NCBI GenBank assembly: GCA_902786665.1
Contig: CADADN010000070.1
Span: 1 to 34,976 of the forward strand
Source: an uncultured Prevotellaceae bacterium
GTDB lineage: Bacteria; Bacteroidota; Bacteroidia; Bacteroidales; Bacteroidaceae
DNA length: 34,976 nucleotides
Reading direction: 5' to 3'
Made by a program: the position numbers and the translations under genes. Positions 1 to 7,094 of this stretch are shown here, piece by piece; the stretch's first letter is position 1, and the number at the start of each line of letters is the position of its first letter. The notes below the pieces were generated by a model. That model was given only the letters and a program-made list of their open reading frames with translations. It was not told the origin of the DNA and ran no database searches.

Positions 1-3
1 GGG

Positions 4-11
4 CAAAGGTA
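4..11 (-). promoter_or_regulatory. Possible -7 promoter box reading off the left edge
   Basis: On the minus strand these bases read TACCTTTG, a full match to the Bacteroidetes -7 consensus TAnnTTTG. It points at a gene left of the window. No TTTG was found at the expected upstream distance, so this is a box match only. Positions 12-70 show nothing else recognisable. Confidence 0.3.
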
Positions 12-70
12 ACAAATTAATTCGATTTCACATCATCCTATGATGATTTTTGGTTAGGCTGCGGTGGGGC

Positions 71-562
71 TTATCCACGGACAATCCCCCCTGAGCCGAA
101 AAATTTGCATCTATCCTCATCTGGCATGGTTTCAGGTTTCATATTTTCGGGAAGACTTTTCATATATTCATTTATCATGATGGTGTCATGAGGCAGCGCC
201 ACCTCGTGATTGACCACTTTCATCAAACCCGCCAAGATGCAATCGAATGGTATGACATCCATTTTGAATTGGAAACCATCCCACATGAACATACCTTGCA
301 TTCCACCAACACCAAAAGAAATCTTCTTGATGGAGTCCTGCGTATATTTCATAAAGACGAGATTGTCTTCCAAACCGCGAATCACCTCAGCCAAGTTCTC
401 CTTGTCGAACTTGAATTCAGGGATAATTGAGTCCTTGCTTTCTACAACGGAACGAATAATCTTGTCTCCATAAGCATAAGATGCCGAGTCAAGTTTTGCC
501 TCTTGAGCATGACCTGCCATACCGATGGATAGAAGAAAAATGATAAAAAGAATCCGTCTCAT
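71..562 (-). CDS. Small exported protein, possibly related to FKBP N-terminal domains
   Basis: This encodes a 163-residue protein. I start it at the methionine at 562 because a clean signal peptide follows (MRR, a hydrophobic stretch, then GHA|Q at about residue 20). The frame stays open upstream to 688, but that extension runs through the mobile repeat at 576-690 and is not real coding. The mature part opens with a segment (LDSASYAYGDKI, then a helix around VIRGLEDNL) that weakly resembles the helical N-terminal domain of FKBP-type peptidyl-prolyl isomerases in this phylum. The catalytic FKBP domain is absent. It is probably periplasmic. The family call is tentative; the exported nature is well supported. 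Confidence 0.6.
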   Translation of the reverse strand: MRRILFIIFLLSIGMAGHAQEAKLDSASYAYGDKIIRSVVESKDSIIPEFKFDKENLAEVIRGLEDNLVFMKYTQDSIKKISFGVGGMQGMFMWDGFQFKMDVIPFDCILAGLMKVVNHEVALPHDTIMINEYMKSLPENMKPETMPDEDRCKFFGSGGIVRG

Positions 563-569
563 GATGTAT

Positions 570-696
570 TGTTTTAAATGATTATCCGCTTGTATCCGAA
601 GGGCGGCCTGAAAGGCCTGCAAGCACATAGCCCAAGGCAACGCCTTGGGTGTCAAGATGTTCATAGTCGCAAAGATGCGGATAATCATTTTGTTTT
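570..696. mobile_element. MITE-like element, copy 1, with target duplication
   Basis: The element spans 576-690 (115 bp). Its ends are perfect 14-bp inverted repeats, AAATGATTATCCGC at 576-589 and its complement at 677-690. TGTTTT stands directly outside both ends (570-575 and 691-696) as a probable target duplication. Inside are smaller palindromes, such as CCCAAGGC/GCCTTGGG. Copy 2 at 5006-5160 is nearly identical but carries 40 bp more. No transposase is encoded. It sits between the -7 box at 703-710 and the start codon at 562, so it is probably transcribed as leader RNA. No gene is seen in the rest of the 563-872 gap. Confidence 0.8.
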
Positions 697-702
697 ATGT
701 CG

Positions 703-710
703 CAAAGATA
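703..710 (-). promoter_or_regulatory. -7 promoter box for the 71-562 gene
   Basis: The minus strand reads TATCTTTG, a full TAnnTTTG match. It lies upstream of the MITE-like element and of the start codon at 562. No clear TTTG was found 19-21 bp further upstream. Confidence 0.45.
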
Positions 711-872
711 CGAGTATTTCAGGAAATAACTTACTTCACTGGATGCTTTTTCATAAACTCTCCCTTGATTTCTTCTCCGAATGATTGAGTGCCTATGGTT
801 TATAAGGAATAATACAACCATCTAATGCATAAGATTCTATATCATCCTTCATTTTCATGTTTATCTTTTTGG

Positions 873-1733
873 CTAATTATCAATCTTACAAGGAATCATA
901 AAGTTTTCCAAAGCATAGGCTACATATTGACCATTCCAATAAACGATTTTCCAAGGATGGACGGCCATGATGTTTTGCTTCATGTCCTCGGCGATGCCTT
1001 GATGCTCTTTTTCACTGTTGTCGCCATAATCCACCTTTGCGGTGACCGAGCAGTTTGTGATATGCCCTGAAGCGTCCATGGTGACGTTTTTGATGCTGAA
1101 TTTGATTTGTTTTGCATGGAGCAATTCTGGATATTTCTCCAGGTGTGGTATTAGCAATGCCCTTAATTCGTCTTTGTCTTGATTTTTTAAAAGGTCGTTG
1201 TGGTCGAATGAGTAACCGTCGAAGACTTTGTTTTGATAGTCGTTTCGTTTCGTCACCCGTCCTTTCTCAACAGTCAAGAGTATCTCATATTCATAAACGG
1301 CTCCCAAGTATACTTCGCGGATACGTTCACCGCGTGCCATTCTCAGCGAACCAGTGAACCATTTTGCCATGGCACCCTTGTTTTTCGTATATCCTTTGAA
1401 AAGTTTTCGCATCTTGCTTTTATCCAAGCATTCGGTCCGCAACTGTTTCTTCTCTTTGTCATAAAATCTCATTTGGATGCTGTCGAGAAGGAGACAATCC
1501 TTTTTGATGCTCCAAAAACTGATGTAGCCGTTCCAGTTTAATGTTAAAATTGTCCTGTCTTTTGGCAAAGACGCCATCATTTTGCTATACAGGGCAGAGT
1601 CTTCACTTATAGGTTCGGTTGTAAACAGGCTCCACGCCTTTCCGTCTATGAAAATGATGTTCGACTCTTGTGGTGTTGCAAATGAACTTAGCACGAACAT
1701 CACGGCAAAAATACAAGATAATGTCTTTTTCAT
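873..1733 (-). CDS. Exported protein of unknown function
   Basis: This is a 286-residue protein. It opens with a signal peptide (MKKTLSCIFAVMFVLSSFA), with likely cleavage near residue 20. Unlike the other secreted proteins in this window, it does not have Gln directly after the AxA-like site. The rest is a soluble alpha/beta-looking chain with no transmembrane segment and no catalytic motif I recognise. The C-terminal part (about 210-280) contains an ASGHI turn and the sequence HPWKIVYWNGQYVAY, which hints at a beta-rich binding domain. It is followed on the same strand by the 71-562 gene after a long gap. REP element 1 lies 36 bp upstream. I do not recognise the family. Confidence 0.65.
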   Translation of the reverse strand: MKKTLSCIFAVMFVLSSFATPQESNIIFIDGKAWSLFTTEPISEDSALYSKMMASLPKDRTILTLNWNGYISFWSIKKDCLLLDSIQMRFYDKEKKQLRTECLDKSKMRKLFKGYTKNKGAMAKWFTGSLRMARGERIREVYLGAVYEYEILLTVEKGRVTKRNDYQNKVFDGYSFDHNDLLKNQDKDELRALLIPHLEKYPELLHAKQIKFSIKNVTMDASGHITNCSVTAKVDYGDNSEKEHQGIAEDMKQNIMAVHPWKIVYWNGQYVAYALENFMIPCKIDN

Positions 1734-1768
1734 CTCAGTGTATTTTATATGTTGCTTTCATTAACCAT

Positions 1769-1946
1769 GGATTATGGGGACGGTTCTGCTGATCCACTTT
1801 TTGCTCTGTTGATAGTCCCTTAACTGATGCCGGTGATTCTTGGTAGTTGGCGTGGATTATGGGGACGGTTGTTCTCAATGATCATTTGATGGAAAATCGC
1901 AAATCAATCGGCGGATTATGGGTCGTGAGAACCGTCGCCGTGATCC
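1769..1946 (+). repeat. REP-like element 1 (178 bp)
   Basis: This element resembles 3381-3558 across its whole length. It opens with GGATTATGGGGACGGTTCT and closes with an imperfect complement (GAGAACCGTCGCCGTGATCC), so its ends form an inverted repeat. A second GGGGACGG copy lies inside at 1861. Sequences with a GGGGACGGTTCTC core are, in my recollection, typical of REP elements moved by Y1-type (RAYT) transposases. That link is inference, and no such transposase is in the window. It ends 3 bp from the stop codon of the ATPase gene. Confidence 0.7.
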
Positions 1947-1949
1947 ATT

Positions 1950-3293
1950 TTACTTGGGTCTTTCTTTAAGGAAACGCTTCAACAAAAAGGTGAGGAAGTA
2001 TGGGAAGGTATAGAACTGACCGTTGCACCCAATGTTTTTATATCCCAATTTCACTCCATATTTCACGTCAGGGTAGGATTCCCACTTGATGAGATTGTTC
2101 AACGAGGCGGTCGCGCCATCTTTGGCCTTTACCTCCACTGGCACCAGCGAATCGGCATCGCGGACGAAGAAGTCCATTTCAAGTGCAGGACTGTCGTGTT
2201 TGTAGAAATACAACTGTTCGTAGCCAGACTTGCGGAGCATCTCGCCCACTATGTTCTCATAAATAGCACCCTTGTAGGTGCCAAAGTTTTTATTTGCCCG
2301 CAAATCCTCCTGTGCCTCTTCGTCGAGCGAGGCAATAAGCAGCCCCGTGTCGTGGTAATAAAGTTTGTAGAAGTCGGGAATATAATTGCCCTTCAATGGC
2401 AGTTCCACATTGTTCAGGCAATAGCAAACGTTGACGACGCCAGCCTCTTTCAGCCATTCCACGGCACCAATGTATTCACGGTTTCTGGCGCCTTTTGCAA
2501 TCTTCGTAATCTGGTATTTCTTGTTCTCCTTGGCCAAGAAAGTGGAGATGTGGCTATAAACGGCAAGAATCTTCGCCTTGTCGGTCTGTTTTGCGTATTT
2601 GGTAATATCTTCTTCGTAGTCCTTCAACAGTTGGCGCTGCAGCTTCAATGTTCCTCCATAGTGCCCGTTGTCAATAAACATCTTCACCACCTCGGGCATT
2701 CCGCCGAGGCTCATGTAGTCGTGAAAAACATCGGTCATTGTGTCCAACTCCAATTGCGAGAACGGTTGAAGACGCTTCATGTGCTGATAAAGGTCTTCTA
2801 TCTGTTCAGGAGAATATCCCTTCGCCCACAGGAACTCCTCGAAGTCCATCGAGTGCATCTCAAAGTCTTCTTTGAAACCCACGGCGTTGCTCTCTATTTC
2901 CTCATAATAGACGCCCATCAGCGAGCCGGAACAGATGACATCGTATCTCCCGTCCTGACAGAACGACTTCAGAGAGGTTGCACAGTCGGGACATTTCTGC
3001 AGTTCGTCGAAGAAGATTAGCGTTCGGTGTGGAATGAATTCCCATGAGGGCTCCAGCAGCGAGATGTTTTTGATAATGCTATTTACATCATAACCATTGT
3101 CAAAGATGGCCCTGAACTTCTTCTGTAGCACAAAGTTTATTTCGATAACCGACTCATAGTTGGCTCGGCCGAAGGCTCTGACAGACTCTGTCTTCCCTAC
3201 CTGTCTGGCACCTTTCACAATCAATGGTTTCCTCTCTGGATTGTTTTTCCAATCCAAAAGATACCTATCAATCTTTCTTTTAAGTAGTTCCAT
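1950..3293 (-). CDS. AAA ATPase with DUF4143 domain
   Basis: This is a 447-residue protein of the AAA_14/DUF4143 family, which is common and variable in Bacteroidetes. The N-terminal ATPase has a Walker A motif GARQVGKT (28-35) and a Walker B motif LIFFDELQ (about 88-96). The C-terminal region has the EMDFFV...PVEVKA pattern (about 372-392) of a PD-(D/E)XK-like fold. The family's biological role is not settled; defence, toxin-like and regulatory roles have been suggested. I start at 3293 (MELLKRKID) because the frame upstream to 3329 runs through 32-bp direct repeats. The gene lies between two REP-like elements and has no partner gene, so it behaves as a stand-alone cassette. Confidence 0.85.
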   Translation of the reverse strand: MELLKRKIDRYLLDWKNNPERKPLIVKGARQVGKTESVRAFGRANYESVIEINFVLQKKFRAIFDNGYDVNSIIKNISLLEPSWEFIPHRTLIFFDELQKCPDCATSLKSFCQDGRYDVICSGSLMGVYYEEIESNAVGFKEDFEMHSMDFEEFLWAKGYSPEQIEDLYQHMKRLQPFSQLELDTMTDVFHDYMSLGGMPEVVKMFIDNGHYGGTLKLQRQLLKDYEEDITKYAKQTDKAKILAVYSHISTFLAKENKKYQITKIAKGARNREYIGAVEWLKEAGVVNVCYCLNNVELPLKGNYIPDFYKLYYHDTGLLIASLDEEAQEDLRANKNFGTYKGAIYENIVGEMLRKSGYEQLYFYKHDSPALEMDFFVRDADSLVPVEVKAKDGATASLNNLIKWESYPDVKYGVKLGYKNIGCNGQFYTFPYFLTFLLKRFLKERPK

Positions 3294-3297
3294 ATCT

Positions 3298-3374
3298 AAA
3301 ATCACATTTTCGGATGCAAAAATAATCAAAAAATCACATTTTCGGATATGAATATGGATAAAAAATCACATTTT
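3298..3374 (-). repeat. Three direct repeats at exact 32-bp spacing upstream of the ATPase
   Basis: The core AAAATCACATTTTCGGAT starts at 3298 and 3330, and a shorter copy starts at 3362. Both steps are exactly 32 bp. The third copy runs into REP element 2. On the minus strand, the direction of the ATPase gene, a TATTTTTG box (3317-3324) lies between the first and second copies. The array therefore sits where an operator would. Confidence 0.7.
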
Positions 3375-3380
3375 CAGCGA

Positions 3381-3558
3381 GTGGATCATGGGGACGGTTC
3401 TCACGGTCCACTTTTTGTCCCTGTTGATAATTTCCCATAACTGATGCCGGTGATTCTTGGTAGTTGGCGTGAACGTTATGGACGGTTCTCAATGATCATT
3501 TGATGGAAAATCGCAAATCAATCGGTGGATTATGGATCACGAGAACCGTCCCCGTGAT
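3381..3558 (+). repeat. REP-like element 2 (178 bp)
   Basis: This is the clearest copy of the family. It starts GTGGATCATGGGGACGG and ends with GAGAACCGTCCCCGTGAT, which complements the first end almost perfectly. The first 31 bases can also fold on themselves (GTGGA...TCCAC). It has the same orientation and length as 1769-1946. Its right end overlaps the last codons and stop codon of the 3530-4825 gene. Confidence 0.75.
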
Positions 3559-4825
3559 GCTTTGACTTGTATTCTTTAAAAAGTTTAACTATCGTTTCCG
3601 TCGACAAATCGTCAAGCCAAACTGCGTATTGCGAGCAGTCGGCATAGTCCAGTTCTTCGTCGCTGGGAGTGCGTTTTAACAAAGTGTACTTCTCCCACAT
3701 GTGCCCCGTCTCACGTGTCCACACTTCTTTCCACACAAAAGAACCACGTACTTTCAAAAGCTCATACCGAGAAAATTCCTTCCCATCAAGACCGTCTATA
3801 TAGGTAATCTTTTTTTGGATGTCCTCTTCAGTCAGACTTGAATATCTCCCAATAAGCCTTTGCCGTTCTCCTTCAGCCCAATGCAAGACAATGTGAATAG
3901 GGAACTGTATAGGATCAAATTGAAATGCTTCTGCCACCTTTATCTCGGCCTTCTTTTCTATTTTATGGAACAATTCTCTGTCTAGCCAACGTAGGTTATC
4001 TGGATAAAAAGACACCGATGAAAACAAGAGGCGTCTCAGATTTCTAGTTTCATCATAATTTAGAGGTACGTCAAACTCCACGCGGCCTATTTCTTCCATC
4101 GTACTAAAATCCACATATCGTGCCATAACAAGGATATACCCATGCATATAGTCAGGGTACTCGTCTGATAACATTCTTGCTATACTACGACAAGCGGCAT
4201 CGAGCTCCTTTTCCAAATTAGAACTGTTGTTCAAAGAATTATCTGTTTCATGCCAAATGTCAAAATGATAATAGGCCCGATGATTCTTAGAAAAACCAAC
4301 CATGATTTCACAAATAACAAAAGCATTCCCATCATCCCCATGATGTTCCCATTGCCACTTCCCTTCCTTCTCATCACCAATGAAATCGAAGCCTTCAGGT
4401 AATAACTTAGTGATTTTCTCTATCATCATTCCAGAATGGAAAAAGCGCGAAGTATCAAAGACACGTCCCTGTCCAAATTCAACCTTATATTTGCCATGTT
4501 CCTTGACGACACCAAACACTCCACCGGTTTTGACATCATTCCCATAGTTGTCAGTCAACCATTGGTGAAGATTCTCGAAGGCTGTGTCTGTCTCCGATAA
4601 AATGTCTTTTTTCCTAATAGTAACAAGTTGTTCTTTCTTGTCGTTTATGACAAAAACATGAATCTCCGGTTCTTCAATAAAATCCCGTATTGGCCAGTCC
4701 CAGAATGTCTCATCTTCCTCCCAGTATCCGGAAGTATATTTGTAACCCCAAATGTCTTCTGCATCAAAATCCTTACCAAGTTTCTCTCTTAGAAGGGTGG
4801 GAATCGTAATTGGTGATTCACTCAT
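3530..4825 (-). CDS. Unrecognised 431-residue soluble protein
   Basis: The protein is acidic and rich in aromatic residues, with no signal peptide, transmembrane segment or nucleotide-binding motif. Trp- and Asp-rich stretches near the N terminus (residues 25-50) and around WQWEHHGDDG (about 160) suggest a beta-rich fold. The C-terminal third contains helices. I do not recognise the family. The reading frame ends inside REP element 2: about the last nine residues (HHGDGSRDP) and the stop codon come from the repeat, so the original end of the protein has been replaced. Base composition is visibly AT-rich compared with genes after 7,000. The neighbours are unrelated, so context gives no function. 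Confidence 0.65.
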   Translation of the reverse strand: MSESPITIPTLLREKLGKDFDAEDIWGYKYTSGYWEEDETFWDWPIRDFIEEPEIHVFVINDKKEQLVTIRKKDILSETDTAFENLHQWLTDNYGNDVKTGGVFGVVKEHGKYKVEFGQGRVFDTSRFFHSGMMIEKITKLLPEGFDFIGDEKEGKWQWEHHGDDGNAFVICEIMVGFSKNHRAYYHFDIWHETDNSLNNSSNLEKELDAACRSIARMLSDEYPDYMHGYILVMARYVDFSTMEEIGRVEFDVPLNYDETRNLRRLLFSSVSFYPDNLRWLDRELFHKIEKKAEIKVAEAFQFDPIQFPIHIVLHWAEGERQRLIGRYSSLTEEDIQKKITYIDGLDGKEFSRYELLKVRGSFVWKEVWTRETGHMWEKYTLLKRTPSDEELDYADCSQYAVWLDDLSTETIVKLFKEYKSKHHGDGSRDP

Positions 4826-4856
4826 AATTCTATCTATTATTATCGTTTGTATCTAT

Positions 4857-4922
4857 CTGGATCATGGGGACGGTTCTCGCGGTCCACTTTTTGCCCTGTT
4901 GATAGTCCATTGCCGGTGATTC
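4857..4922 (+). repeat. REP-like element 3, left part only
   Basis: It matches the first third of the 3381-3558 element, including GGATCATGGGGACGG, CGGTCCACTTTTTG and TGCCGGTGATTC, then stops. It is in the same orientation as the other copies and lies 32 bp upstream of the start codon of the 3530-4825 gene. In the 4826-5164 gap I see only this element and MITE-like copy 2. Confidence 0.65.
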
Positions 4923-4999
4923 AGTGGACATTTCAATTCAAGCTTTCCTTTTCTCTACAGAGGGTTGGTTCTCCTTTTCTTCTGCTGGGGCCAAGTTAT

Positions 5000-5166
5000 T
5001 GTCTTAAATGATTATCCGCTTGTATCCGAAGGGCGGCCTGAAAGGCCTGCAAGCACATAGCCCAAGGCAACGCCTTGGGTGTCAAGATGTTCATAGTCGC
5101 CCTGGGCTGGAGGCTTATTGCCCCTTCGGGGCGTTATCGGAAAGATGCGGATAATCATTTTGTCTT
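5000..5166. mobile_element. MITE-like element, copy 2, with target duplication
   Basis: The element spans 5006-5160 (155 bp). It has the same perfect 14-bp inverted ends as copy 1 (5006-5019 and 5147-5160). TGTCTT stands outside both ends (5000-5005 and 5161-5166). A 40-bp segment at 5101-5140, with a CCCC TTC GGGG hairpin, is absent from copy 1, which is probably a deletion derivative. The right-hand target duplication overlaps the stop codon of the 5165-5326 reading frame. Confidence 0.8.
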
Positions 5167-5326
5167 ATTCCATATCCCTTTGGTTGAAGTCCCACTCTAT
5201 TGCAGTACTGGGTAATGTGGGATAGTTTTTAAGTTCATACCAAGGGCAACGCTTAATTGTTTTCAAGATCTCCTTATTGCTGTTAACCAATGATATAAGG
5301 AATTGATTATTCCTTTTTTTTTGCAT
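5165..5326 (-). CDS. Downstream fragment of a frameshifted gene
   Basis: This is a 53-residue frame that I start at the ATG at 5326 (MQKKRNNQ). It overlaps the end of the 5307-5618 gene in the +1 frame. The overlap contains a run of nine A on the coding strand. With eight A, the upstream gene would read straight into this frame and give one protein of about 155 residues. It is therefore more likely the second half of one gene than an independent gene. The stop codon lies exactly at the junction with MITE-like copy 2. Function unknown. Confidence 0.5.
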   Translation of the reverse strand: MQKKRNNQFLISLVNSNKEILKTIKRCPWYELKNYPTLPSTAIEWDFNQRDME

Positions 5327-5618
5327 AATCCTCAAAGTAGTCAAGTGCCATATCAATGATTTTATCCATTAATGCATCCTCTGAAAGATTATCCATTTCA
5401 TTCAAAAAAGCAACTTTGTCTGCCTCATACTCCTCCTTGCATAAATATGAAACGAAAAAGGCAAGCGTTACCACAGCATTGATGTTTTTGTAATAGTCTT
5501 CTTCGCCATTCTTGGTTATTACTTTTACTGTTTTGAAGACCTGAAGCCTGTTTCCAAGGCAGATGAATAGTTCCATTTCTTCCTTGGTGGCCGGTCTTTT
5601 TACTCTCATCACAACCAT
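5307..5618 (-). CDS. Small protein of unknown function, probably frameshifted
   Basis: This is a 103-residue, mostly helical soluble protein. An alternative start lies at 5609. It has no signal peptide and no motif I recognise. A charged N terminus is followed by helices around VTLAFFVSYLCKEEYEAD and a helix ending ALDYFEDYAKKKE. The reading frame stops just after a run of nine A (5314-5322). The next frame continues for about 50 plausible residues, so the intact protein was probably longer. The run could be a true mutation, a sequencing error or a transcriptional slippage site. It is separated from the AAA-CYTH gene upstream by about 50 bp and may share its transcript. Confidence 0.55.
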   Translation of the reverse strand: MVVMRVKRPATKEEMELFICLGNRLQVFKTVKVITKNGEEDYYKNINAVVTLAFFVSYLCKEEYEADKVAFLNEMDNLSEDALMDKIIDMALDYFEDYAKKKE

Positions 5619-5669
5619 ATCATCATACTCTTTTTCGTGTAGGGTGCAACTTCTTGTATTAATGGTTCA

Positions 5670-6752
5670 TCAACACTTTGAGATGTTTGAGTTGTAATAG
5701 TCGGGATTCTCCGTCACCTCCTCTATGACTTTGAGGAACGGCGGGAAAGAGATGGCTTCGTCTTCAGCCACATCCTCTATCTCCAACAGGCAGTGGGGCA
5801 GTTTCGGACTGACGAAAGTGTCAAGCTCATAATAGCGGTTGTCCCAGACGAAGCAGCGGCGCAGCTTGTGAATGGTCTGTTTGTCGGGATTGGCGGAGTT
5901 CATCAGGTTGATATACTCCGCAGGTGTTATCAGCCGCTCCACCTCAACACGCTGGTTCGACTCCAAATGCTTCTTCGTTGTCAGGAAATAAGCATAGTGG
6001 CCATTCTCTCCCCTTTTCCTGATACGCGACTCCTCCCCGTTCCGTTCCACCAGATAGGTCTGGAATATCTCCATCTCGCGGCTGTCGGGGATGTCGCCAA
6101 TGACATCCACCAGGAACTTGCGTTCCATCTCAATAGGTTCGGGGATGCCCAACACAGAAGATATTTCAGCTATGACATCATTGAGCTTGTCCTCAAACGT
6201 ACTTCTGTTGGGAATGACACGCAGGTGCGGATGTCCCGTCCACGCCTTGATTATCTTGTCGTCCAGAACCACGGCCTGCCCGATGTTCTCCGTCCGGCTG
6301 CTGTTGTTCTCGCAGGTATAGAATTTCTCTGCACCTTTGGCGGCAGTGCACAGATGCAGCACGGCGTCATACCGCTTGTCACGAACATCCACATCGCTCA
6401 ACCTCATCTCGTCGAGCAGGGCCTGCCACATGTCATTGCTCATATAGGCAGCAACGTCCATCGTCCCCCGGTCATAGACGATGATGGCCGGCTTGTTTGA
6501 CTTTTCCGCCATCTTTCGGAAGCATTCCTCCGTATGCAGTTGGAAGGAAAGCAACTGTTTCTCGATTTCGAAGAAAAGACGCTTGTCGCCAGTCAGGAAA
6601 TTCACCCCTGCCTGGTTGAACAGCGTCGCCGCCTCTGGCTGTGCATAGACAGCATAGCCACGGTAGGTGAAATGCTGGATGATTCTCGCAAGTGCCGTGG
6701 TCTTTCCTGCACAAGGGCCACCGGTCAATACTATATTCTTGATGTTTGCCAT
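5670..6752 (-). CDS. AAA-type P-loop protein fused to a CYTH domain
   Basis: This is a 360-residue two-domain protein. The N-terminal half is an AAA_28-type P-loop domain with Walker A GGPCAGKTT (11-19) and an acidic strand ending IIVYDRG (about 88-94). The C-terminal half (about 205-355) is a CYTH/triphosphate-tunnel domain with the signature ExExK as EMERKF (near 208), followed by basic residues in SRIRKRG and the acidic strand LLEIEDV. CYTH domains bind or hydrolyse triphosphates and polyphosphate. The same P-loop plus CYTH order is known in the TTD14 family. I start at 6752 (MANIKN) because the P-loop strand begins directly there; the extension to 6782 adds only ten basic residues. The exact substrate is not predictable. 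Confidence 0.8.
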   Translation of the reverse strand: MANIKNIVLTGGPCAGKTTALARIIQHFTYRGYAVYAQPEAATLFNQAGVNFLTGDKRLFFEIEKQLLSFQLHTEECFRKMAEKSNKPAIIVYDRGTMDVAAYMSNDMWQALLDEMRLSDVDVRDKRYDAVLHLCTAAKGAEKFYTCENNSSRTENIGQAVVLDDKIIKAWTGHPHLRVIPNRSTFEDKLNDVIAEISSVLGIPEPIEMERKFLVDVIGDIPDSREMEIFQTYLVERNGEESRIRKRGENGHYAYFLTTKKHLESNQRVEVERLITPAEYINLMNSANPDKQTIHKLRRCFVWDNRYYELDTFVSPKLPHCLLEIEDVAEDEAISFPPFLKVIEEVTENPDYYNSNISKC

Positions 6753-6847
6753 TTCATTAGCCCTTGTCCGTGTCGGGCGCAACTGCTAAAATACATATTT
6801 TTTTATCTTTACTGCTCTCGTGTTTTCTATTAGAAAGCCCAGCTTAG

Positions 6848-7092
6848 GATTACGGAGACGGTTTTGCCGGTTCGTTTCAGCTCTGCTGGTAGTTCCATGG
6901 CTGATGCTTGTAGCTCTGGATGGTAGTCTTGTCGGTTGATGCCCCGAAGAATGGCATGGTAGATTGCTGTGGTGCTTTTCGCGTTTTTTTCTGAACATGT
7001 CACAAGACTTTTGTCAGCTATGCAAAAATACGAATTATGTTGGAGAATTGCAAGTGAAATGACAAAAAAGGATCCATGAGAACCGTTCCCTA
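6848..7092 (+). repeat. Degenerate REP-like element 4
   Basis: The left end (GGATTACGGAGACGGTTTTGCCGG, 6848-6871) and right end (GGATCCATGAGAACCGTTCCC, 7070-7090) match the ends of the other REP elements with several changes. The middle also carries weak matches (CTGATGCTTGTAGCTCTGG). It is in the same orientation as the others. It fills most of the 6753-7094 gap, where I see no gene. Confidence 0.5.
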
Positions 7093-7094
7093 TC

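Noticed and set aside
563-688. Longer N terminus of the 71-562 protein starting at 688
   Set aside because: The extra 42 residues are encoded by the MITE-like element, and a proper signal peptide begins at 562.
3298-3374. Three evenly spaced repeats as a small CRISPR array
   Set aside because: The cores are only about 18 bp with 14-bp spacers, the third is truncated, and there are no cas genes. An operator-like array fits better.
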